NCBI GenBank assembly: GCA_903910795.1
Contig: CAIWAX010000302.1
Location: 1-35,412, forward strand
Reading direction: 5' to 3'
Length of the DNA: 35,412 nt
DNA from: an uncultured Anaerolineae bacterium
GTDB taxonomy: Bacteria > Chloroflexota > Anaerolineae > Anaerolineales > Villigracilaceae
The translations under genes were made by a program, and so were the position numbers. Below are positions 29,774-35,412 of the stretch, piece by piece. The notes under the pieces were generated by a model that saw nothing but the letters and a program-made list of their open reading frames with translations, had not been told where the DNA came from and did no database searches. The stretch's first letter is position 1. Each line of letters begins with the position of its first letter.

Positions 29774-31393
29774 TTACTTCCACTCTAGCTTCTGCATTAA
29801 GCCATCGGATGTAACCTGGTGAGATTTGCCTGTGGCGGCATCTACCAACCACAGATTGCCCTGGTAGATGACCGCCAGGAAATCGCCTTCCATATACGAA
29901 ACCGGCGCTGGCGCCCAAAGGGGTGTTTGAGGTTCTAATCCCGGTGAGCCCGCATCTGGAAAGAGTATACGGTGGTTGGAACCATCACGATCCATTACTA
30001 CCAATCGATAACCGGATGTGTCAGACTGGTTTTTCGAAAGCGCCTGCAAATAGGCCAGTTCGTAAGAGCGTTCTTTGCCAACCTGCCGCGGCGAGGATAC
30101 GGATGGATAGGCGAACATCCCGCTGCCCTGAACCAACCGGACCGTGACATTGGAATCCAGTGAAATGGCCATCAGGTCAAAGTTGGGGGACTCTTCCGGG
30201 TTGACAAGCTCGGGTGGTGGGGCGTGACTGACCACAAAAAGGGTTCGACCATCCGCGCCCCACGCCAGCCCCGGGATGAGAGCCCAGTCTGAATGTGTTT
30301 GCAGCGGGGCAAAAGTCAGTTGTGAAATAAGGGCCTTGTTGGCGAAGCTCACAAGGCCAACACCGTCAGGGCGGCTGTAAGCCAGTAAACTTCCAACCGG
30401 GGCCCAGAAATAATCGGTGCCCCACCAACCGTATACGCCTCCCGTATTTGCGTCAATGATTTTTTCGCGCACGCCCAGGTTGCCATTGGTTCCTAAAACC
30501 ATTCTGTACAGATCATTATTGGCCTGCCAGCCTGGTGCCGCTGAACGCGGTTCCACTGTGGAATATAACACCCGTAAAATTGAGATAGTGGTTGGATCCC
30601 AATCGGCAAAATGAATGACATTTGAGGTTTTTAAGTCGATGGGCAGGGCCTTTGGATCATTGAGGTTGAGGGCCCACAGCGTGTTGATCTCCACATCTGA
30701 CGCTTTGCTGGATTTGCGGGTGAACAGCAGCCAACCGCCATCGTTTGATAATCTCAAGATGCGCCCATCCAGATCGCCGGTAGTGATCAGCGGCACCCGG
30801 TTCGAAGTTGAAGACTGCATCAGCCAGGCGCTGCCACCCGATAAATAAACCAGTTTGCCAGGGATGGGCAGAGGCGCAAAAGGAACTTGCACGCCAACCA
30901 TTAAAATTTCTGGCAGGGCAGGGTCCAGCACAGTGGAACGTGAAATACTTGTGCTTACGAGTTTATCATCTTCATAATAATACCGATAAACAATTTCCTG
31001 CGTTCCGTTTGTGCCAGGTTGTAAGAGGCGGGTCTGCCCAGTTGGCATATCTTCATTCCGCACGGTCTGGCGCTCAAAGGGCAAGATGGATCGCTTGGTT
31101 TCAAACACTTCGCGGCCGCGAGTGACCTTGATCTCAAGCCCTTCTGTAATCAACGTATAGACAGGGGGAGTTACTTTGTCCAGACTTCCGATGGTGATCC
31201 CGGCAGTTTGAATCACCTGGGAGACTTTGCTGCCAGCCGGAACGCTCATCGATTTGGTTTGACCATCTACAATCAGCGAGACTGTCATACTCAGGTTGCT
31301 CTGGGATACATGTGGAGACAGACACCCGCTGAGCATAAGTGCCAGCAAGCAAGTCAGAAAAACCGGGCGGAGGGTGGGTTTGAGAAAGAACAC
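29774..31393 (-). CDS. Lipoprotein with DUF348/G5-like N-terminus and beta-propeller
   Basis: A 539-residue lipoprotein. A signal peptide ends in the lipobox LSGC (Cys24). Residues about 33-100 resemble the DUF348 ubiquitin-like fold (VSLIVDGQTKSMSVPAG), as in resuscitation-promoting-factor-like proteins. Residues 100-160 resemble a G5 domain (FERQTVRNEDMPTGQTRLLQPG). The rest (about 175-539) has repeated blades with WxxDG and SxxxGGWLLF motifs, a TolB/WD40-like propeller. An anchored cell-surface or envelope role is expected. A GTG start is used at 31393 with no clear ribosome site, 14 bases after the upstream gene. The binding partner is unknown. Confidence 0.78.
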   Translation of the reverse strand: MFFLKPTLRPVFLTCLLALMLSGCLSPHVSQSNLSMTVSLIVDGQTKSMSVPAGSKVSQVIQTAGITIGSLDKVTPPVYTLITEGLEIKVTRGREVFETKRSILPFERQTVRNEDMPTGQTRLLQPGTNGTQEIVYRYYYEDDKLVSTSISRSTVLDPALPEILMVGVQVPFAPLPIPGKLVYLSGGSAWLMQSSTSNRVPLITTGDLDGRILRLSNDGGWLLFTRKSSKASDVEINTLWALNLNDPKALPIDLKTSNVIHFADWDPTTISILRVLYSTVEPRSAAPGWQANNDLYRMVLGTNGNLGVREKIIDANTGGVYGWWGTDYFWAPVGSLLAYSRPDGVGLVSFANKALISQLTFAPLQTHSDWALIPGLAWGADGRTLFVVSHAPPPELVNPEESPNFDLMAISLDSNVTVRLVQGSGMFAYPSVSSPRQVGKERSYELAYLQALSKNQSDTSGYRLVVMDRDGSNHRILFPDAGSPGLEPQTPLWAPAPVSYMEGDFLAVIYQGNLWLVDAATGKSHQVTSDGLMQKLEWK

Positions 31394-31407
31394 TTGGTAT
31401 AATCGCT

Positions 31408-31977
31408 TTACTTTACCCGGCCTGTGAGTGTCAGGATTCCATTTGTAATGGTGATCGATTCCAGACGCAGACCGGTGGCCGCCGGGCCGATAGTCCCGGT
31501 GAAGGCCTGATCAATCATCGCGCTGATGGTATCGTTCAGCCCAACAGGAGCTGGGAGCGGGCCAAAATCAGCCGAAGTAACCGTTACAACGGGTTTCCCA
31601 TCCGGGTTTAGCGCAGCGGATAGGGTGATTCTGACGTTTGCTTCCAGGTTGCCTCGGGAGGCTTTACCGTAAATCTGAATTTGTCCATCACGCAAGTATA
31701 CTTGCGGGTCCAGGATAAATGGATCTGTTTGAGTATCGAGATTATTGGCTAACAGGGAGGTTGCCTGTGTTTCAGTGATTGATACCGCCAGGATTCCGCT
31801 TTGAACCGCAGCCGTTTGCGCGGCCATCAGATTTTGGTTGAATTCAGAAACCGCCTTCGTGGAAACTGCTATTCTCGTTGCAGGATAGGCCGGGCCACCC
31901 ATGGAAATGGTGCAGGCAAGCTGTGCGCCAGCTAAGGCTAATAAGAAGAACAATATTCTGGATGCGGGCAATTTCAC
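31408..31977 (-). CDS. Lipoprotein of unknown function
   Basis: A 189-residue lipoprotein. A short basic start (MKLPASR), a hydrophobic stretch and the lipobox QLAC (Cys22) are clear. The mature part has helix and beta segments, with LLANNLDTQTDPFI, a DGQIQIYGKASRG strand pair and a repeat-like end LESITITNGILTLTGRVK, which suggests a lipid- or ligand-binding beta fold similar to LmeA/DUF2993 proteins. That resemblance is tentative. The GTG start at 31977 is chosen because GGAG is six bases upstream. It is the first gene of the minus-strand run and is divergent from scpB. Confidence 0.75.
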   Translation of the reverse strand: MKLPASRILFFLLALAGAQLACTISMGGPAYPATRIAVSTKAVSEFNQNLMAAQTAAVQSGILAVSITETQATSLLANNLDTQTDPFILDPQVYLRDGQIQIYGKASRGNLEANVRITLSAALNPDGKPVVTVTSADFGPLPAPVGLNDTISAMIDQAFTGTIGPAATGLRLESITITNGILTLTGRVK

Positions 31978-32030
31978 AGAAATCTCCACCCCTGATCGAA
32001 ATGAATCGGGGTTCCTATTTATAATGCCCC

Positions 32031-32124
32031 CGGTCACAAACCCACAGGGCCGTGTGCGGAGCACCATGTTGCGGTTTTCCACTATAAGCAAAAAAACACA
32101 CCCACAGGCCATGATTTGTGACCG
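32031..32124. promoter_or_regulatory. 10-bp inverted repeat pair in the scpB/lipoprotein intergenic region
   Basis: CGGTCACAAA (32031-32040) is the exact reverse complement of TTTGTGACCG (32115-32124), 74 bases apart. Inside are two direct copies of a CCCACAGG-G-CC motif (32041 and 32101). TATAAT/TATAAA-like boxes lie at about 32018-32025. It could be a pair of operator half sites or a large stem. Confidence 0.4.
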
Positions 32125-32141
32125 TGAAAAGTAAAGAAATA

Positions 32142-32166
32142 ATGGAAAGTACCCATAAGTTCAGTA
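32142..32166. repeat. Dispersed 25-bp repeat, copy B
   Basis: An exact copy of the element at 27891, in direct orientation 16 bases upstream of the scpB start. It is preceded by AATA and followed by ACGGAGC, which is the ribosome site. Confidence 0.9.
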
Positions 32167-32182
32167 ACGGAGCAATTATAGC

Positions 32183-32740
32183 ATGAGCGACTCGGCTTCA
32201 ATTGAATTAAGTCTGGCTGCCTCGTTAGAGGGTTTATTGTTTGTGGCGGCTGCACCGGTGACTCCATCCCAATTGGCTGTTGCCCTGGATTTGAAGGTAA
32301 GCGAGGTAGAAAAAGGGCTCGAAGAACTGGAATCCAGCCTGTCAACGCGCGGGCTGCGCTTACAACGACATGCCGGCCGGATCCAGATAACCACTGCGCC
32401 GGAACTGGCTGAGGCGGTGGAGCGATTTCTGGGATTGGAGGCCACTTCGCGTCTGAGCCGCGCAGCGCTGGAAACCCTGGCGATCATCGCATACCAGCAG
32501 CCGGTCACCCGTCCTATGATCGATTCGGTCAGGGGTGTAAATAGCGACGGCGTTATTAAAAGCCTGCTTAGCAAAGGTTTGCTACAGGAAGTGGGCAGAT
32601 CAGAAGGCCCGGGTCGACCTATTTTATATGGCACTACCCCGCAGTTTTTACAGCACTTTGGCTTGAATTCGCTGGTGGAGCTTCCACCTCTTAACCTGCA
32701 AGAGCAAGAAACCAAGGACGTCAGCCTGTTAAAAGGCTGA
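32183..32740 (+). CDS. scpB: Segregation and condensation protein B
   Basis: A 185-residue kleisin-associated protein with two winged-helix domains. LAASLEGLLFVAAAPVTPSQLA opens the first, and LSRAALETLAIIAYQQPVTRPMIDSVRGVNS is the family-defining start of the second (quoted only partly here: ALETLAIIAYQQPVTR). GRPILYGTTPQFLQHFGL is the typical end. It acts with ScpA and SMC in chromosome condensation. scpA, usually just upstream, is missing here; a lipoprotein gene on the other strand takes its place. The start follows CGGAGC. The gene is preceded by a dispersed 25-bp repeat. Confidence 0.93.
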   Translation: MSDSASIELSLAASLEGLLFVAAAPVTPSQLAVALDLKVSEVEKGLEELESSLSTRGLRLQRHAGRIQITTAPELAEAVERFLGLEATSRLSRAALETLAIIAYQQPVTRPMIDSVRGVNSDGVIKSLLSKGLLQEVGRSEGPGRPILYGTTPQFLQHFGLNSLVELPPLNLQEQETKDVSLLKG

Positions 32741-32853
32741 GAGCGGATCGCATCCCTTTGCAGTCCGGTGTGTTATAGTTTTCATATTATGAGATGGGGC
32801 GCAGCTATGCTGCGCTCCTTGTTATTCGATAGAAAAATTTCAGGAGAAATTAG

Positions 32854-34095
32854 ATGCGCAGACGAGTTGTTATTACCGGGTTAGGGTGTGTCAGTCCATT
32901 GGGAAATGATTTCCCGAGCACATGGGCTGCCCTGATCGAGGGAAAATCTGGAGCCGCGCCGATCACCCATTTTGATGCCTCAGGTCATAAAACCCGTTTC
33001 GCCTGTGAGGTCAAAGGCTTTGACCCTGCGGCCCACCTGGGCAGCAAGGAAGCCCGCCGTATGGATCGGTTTTGTCAATTCGCGGTGGTTGCTGCCAATG
33101 AGGCTGCCCAACAGGCTGGATTAAAAGTGACTGATGAAAACCGTGATCGCATCGGCGTGATCGTGGGTACCGGTATTGGCGGGATTGGAACCCTGCTTGA
33201 GCAGGTGGAGGTGATGCGTGAAAGGGGCATCGACCGGGTAAGCCCATTCCTTGTGCCGATGATGATCGCGGATAACGCTGCTGGGACAATTGCCATCCGC
33301 CTGGGTGTGCGCGGACCAAATGCAGCTTTTGTGACTGCCTGCGCTACTGGAACCAACGCGGTTGGTGAGGCAGCCGAAATGATCCGGCGGGGTTCGGCCG
33401 ACGTGATGCTGGCGGGCGGCGCAGAGGCATCCATTGTCAGTGTTGCCATGGCTGGTTTGAACTCGATGACAGCATTATCGACTTTAAATGACAACCCTGC
33501 CGGAGCTTCACGCCCTTTTGATAAAAATCGTGATGGGTTTGTGATGGGAGAGGGCGGGGCCATGCTTGTGCTGGAATCTCTGGAACATGCGCAGGCGCGC
33601 GGGGCTCACATTCTGTGTGAGTTGAGCGGTTATGGAACCACAGATGATGCCTACCATATTTCGGCTCCCTCTGAAAACGGTAGCGGCGCGGCGTTGTGCA
33701 TGCAGCTCGCACTCCAAAATGCCAATCTCCAGCCCGAGCAAATTGAGTACATCAACGCTCACGGCACTTCCACCCAGCTAAACGATAAATCAGAATCCGC
33801 TGCCATCCGCACAGCGTTTGGCAAACACGCGTATCGTCTGGCGGTTTCCTCTACGAAATCCATGACCGGTCATTTATTGGGTGCCTCGGGTGCGGTGGAA
33901 GCGGCTGTTTGCACCAAAATTTTTCAACAGGATATCCTGCCGCCTACTATAAATTATTCCACGCCTGACCCCAACTGTGATCTGGACTATGTTCCTGGCG
34001 TGGCGCGCAAAGCCCATCCTGAACATATCATGTCAAATTCTTTTGGTTTTGGCGGGCATAATGCTACTGCCATTTTTAGCCGGTTTTACGAATAA
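32854..34095 (+). CDS. fabF: Beta-ketoacyl-ACP synthase II
   Basis: A 413-residue condensing enzyme for fatty-acid elongation. The Cys-His-His triad is present: Cys163 (VTACATGTN), His303 (NAHGTSTQLND) and His340 (SMTGHLLGASG), with Lys335 supporting. The N-terminus RRVVITGLGCVSPLG is classic FabF and the length is standard. CAGGAG precedes the ATG. It is followed by fabH; acpP, which often neighbours fabF, is not here. It condenses malonyl-ACP with acyl-ACP in the cytoplasm. Confidence 0.95.
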   Translation: MRRRVVITGLGCVSPLGNDFPSTWAALIEGKSGAAPITHFDASGHKTRFACEVKGFDPAAHLGSKEARRMDRFCQFAVVAANEAAQQAGLKVTDENRDRIGVIVGTGIGGIGTLLEQVEVMRERGIDRVSPFLVPMMIADNAAGTIAIRLGVRGPNAAFVTACATGTNAVGEAAEMIRRGSADVMLAGGAEASIVSVAMAGLNSMTALSTLNDNPAGASRPFDKNRDGFVMGEGGAMLVLESLEHAQARGAHILCELSGYGTTDDAYHISAPSENGSGAALCMQLALQNANLQPEQIEYINAHGTSTQLNDKSESAAIRTAFGKHAYRLAVSSTKSMTGHLLGASGAVEAAVCTKIFQQDILPPTINYSTPDPNCDLDYVPGVARKAHPEHIMSNSFGFGGHNATAIFSRFYE

Positions 34096-34127
34096 TTCCA
34101 GGACGTGATCCTTTCTGCACGTGCCTG

Positions 34128-34152
34128 ATGGAAAGTACCCATAAGTTCAGTA
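34128..34152. repeat. Dispersed 25-bp repeat, copy C
   Basis: A third exact copy, 21 bases upstream of the fabH start in direct orientation. An imperfect hairpin (CAGGACGTG with CACGT-G-CCTG) lies just before it at 34098-34127, after the fabF stop. Confidence 0.9.
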
Positions 34153-34173
34153 TTGGGCAGCCAAGGAGTAATA

Positions 34174-35277
34174 ATGCCTTACGCACATATCACCGGTTGG
34201 GGGATGTCTGTCCCGCATAAGGTGTTAACCAATGATGATTTGAGTAAGCTAGTTGATACAAATGATGAATGGATTCGCGATCATACAGGCATTCGCCAGC
34301 GTTATGTGGCTGGCGAAAATGAAACTACATCTTCCCTGGGGGTTGAGGCAGCTTATAAAGCCCTGATGGTGGCGGGTTTGTTACCCACCGATCTGGAGTT
34401 GATTATTTGCTCGACATCCACACCCGAATTTGTTTTTCCAGCCACAGCCTGTTTGATTCAGGATAAGCTTGGAGCGACCAACGCCGGGGCCTTTGACCTG
34501 CTGGCCGCATGTTCAGGTTTTATTTTTGCCCTGAACATGGGCGCACAGGCTATTCGTTCGGGTTCTGCGAAGACCGTACTGGTAATCGGATCAGAGACTC
34601 TCTCCCGCTATGTGAATTGGAGTGACCGGAACACTTGCATCCTGTTTGGAGATGGCGCAGGTGCTTTTATTCTGCAGGCCAGTGAACAACCCGGTGGTGT
34701 GCAAGGTGCAGTGATGCACTCGGACGGCTCGGGAGGGGAATTCCTGTCTGTCCCGGCCAGTGGCAGCGCCCATCCGGCCAGTGAAATTACCATCCATACT
34801 GGAATGCATTTTATCCAAATGGACGGAAAGGAAGTCTACCGTTTTGCCACCCGTGTGATGGGACAGGCTACACAGGAAGTTGTTGAAAAATCTGGCTGGA
34901 AAGTGGAAGACTTGAACCTCATCATTCCTCACCAGGCAAATTTGCGTATCATTGATGCCGCTGCCCGGCGTTTGAAGCTGCCAATGGAAAAATTTATGGT
35001 CAATGTTGACCGTTACGGGAACACTTCGACGGCTTCCATTCCGATTGCTACGGTTGAGGCCGTTCAGAACGGTCGTTTGAAGGCAGGCGATAAGGTAGTA
35101 CTGGTTGGTTTTGGTGCGGGTTTAACATGGGGTGCATTGGCGGTGCAATGGAGCGGCCCGCTGCCTTCAGAGCACTTCGTCACTGCAGAATGGTACAAAC
35201 CTTGGGCACGGGTGCGTTCGCTTTTCCGGCGGATTTCTCATGGTGTTGAGAGCATTTTTTCAGGCCGCGGTGAATGA
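34174..35277 (+). CDS. fabH: Beta-ketoacyl-ACP synthase III with C-terminal extension
   Basis: A 367-residue FabH that starts fatty-acid synthesis from acyl-CoA and malonyl-ACP. The triad is Cys113 (LLAACSGFIFAL), His253 (IPHQANLRI) and Asn283 (YGNTSTASIP). DTNDEWIRDHTGIRQR is the standard N-terminal signature. FabH is usually about 315-330 residues; this one has roughly 40 extra residues after the last core strand (ALAVQW). The extension contains a basic amphipathic stretch (WARVRSLFRRISHGVESIF), which could bind membrane. The start at 34174 has an AAGGAG site. It follows fabF by 78 bases, a gap that contains the dispersed repeat. Confidence 0.93.
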   Translation: MPYAHITGWGMSVPHKVLTNDDLSKLVDTNDEWIRDHTGIRQRYVAGENETTSSLGVEAAYKALMVAGLLPTDLELIICSTSTPEFVFPATACLIQDKLGATNAGAFDLLAACSGFIFALNMGAQAIRSGSAKTVLVIGSETLSRYVNWSDRNTCILFGDGAGAFILQASEQPGGVQGAVMHSDGSGGEFLSVPASGSAHPASEITIHTGMHFIQMDGKEVYRFATRVMGQATQEVVEKSGWKVEDLNLIIPHQANLRIIDAAARRLKLPMEKFMVNVDRYGNTSTASIPIATVEAVQNGRLKAGDKVVLVGFGAGLTWGALAVQWSGPLPSEHFVTAEWYKPWARVRSLFRRISHGVESIFSGRGE

Positions 35278-35357
35278 TGCACAGCACTTGTCAGGATAGG
35301 CAATCTATTCTGATTATGATATGATGGGTGCAAGTCGAAAATATTAAAGGAGTTCCT

Positions 35358-35412
35358 ATGAGTCTCGGTGTTCCTGAGTTACTGATTATTCTGGTAATTG
35401 TGGTAGTGCTAT
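35358..35412 (+). CDS. TatA/TatE-type twin-arginine translocase subunit (partial, cut by window end)
   Basis: The first 18 codons read MSLGVPELLIILVIVVVL, which is the start of a TatA-family protein: a short start, then GxPELLxIL and a single hydrophobic helix. AAAGGAG lies seven bases upstream of the ATG. The amphipathic helix and tail are beyond the window, so TatA versus TatB/E cannot be decided. Confidence 0.75.
   Translation, partial: MSLGVPELLIILVIVVVL

Noticed and set aside
35278-35357. Promoter for the tatA-type gene
   Set aside because: TTGTCA and two TATGAT boxes are present but the spacing (21 or 26 bases) is wrong for a standard promoter.

Overview
The window reads as a chromosomal segment of an anaerobic bacterium, most likely a member of Anaerolineae (Chloroflexota). 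That assignment is inference from gene content and style: roughly 50% GC, a B12-dependent mutase, SelA, UDP-xylose synthase with GtrA and GT39-like membrane enzymes, and a ChlI-like ATPase. No marker gene in the window fixes the taxon. No insertion sequence, prophage, integrase or CRISPR array was found.

Layout. (1) 1-3465, mostly minus strand: an Rrf2 regulator with AT-rich palindromes, a gene-poor stretch, tRNA-Asp(GTC), a CoA-binding protein behind a sharp TTGTGA/TCACAA palindrome, and the large subunit of a methylmalonyl-CoA-type mutase. (2) 3692-8723, plus strand: a tight five-gene operon. It encodes a two-helix zinc-ribbon protein, a 555-residue exported and membrane-anchored protein ending in a Cys-Ala repeat tail, a radical SAM/SPASM enzyme with a PqqD-like N-terminal domain, a small PAS protein, and a paralogue of the radical SAM enzyme that has lost every cluster cysteine. 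It looks like a peptide- or protein-maturation system, and I know of no description of it. (3) 8822-11838: a small membrane protein, selA and an M24 aminopeptidase. (4) 11910-15350: an NYN-domain protein, a 56-residue YHS protein, a two-component system, and three tandem GEMM-I (cyclic-di-GMP-I) aptamers that end at a terminator with no gene behind them. (5) 15361-19504, minus: a molybdenum hydroxylase operon with a fused FAD/2Fe-2S subunit and an interposed membrane protein. (6) 19661-21890: a conserved helical protein, class II aldolase and a Nudix hydrolase. (7) 31977 down to 21910, minus: a 10-kb run of closely packed genes for lipoproteins, UDP-xylose synthase, GtrA, a thioesterase, a ChlI-like ATPase, a membrane glycosyltransferase, an acetyltransferase, a UroD-fold protein, RsmD and an adenosine-specific-kinase family protein. 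(8) 32183 to the end, plus: scpB, fabF, fabH and the first codons of a tatA-type gene.

How the parts may work together. In the cassette at 3692-8723 the last 19 residues of the large protein are a plausible substrate. The PqqD-like domain could recognise it, the SPASM clusters could bind or modify the cysteines, and the cysteine-free paralogue could act as a non-catalytic partner. All of this is inference from architecture. The three tandem aptamers show compensatory base-pair differences between copies, so they are very likely real RNA structures, but their regulatory target is not visible. A 25-bp exact repeat lies directly upstream of three genes (thioesterase, scpB, fabH), two of them linked to acyl metabolism, and is unexplained.
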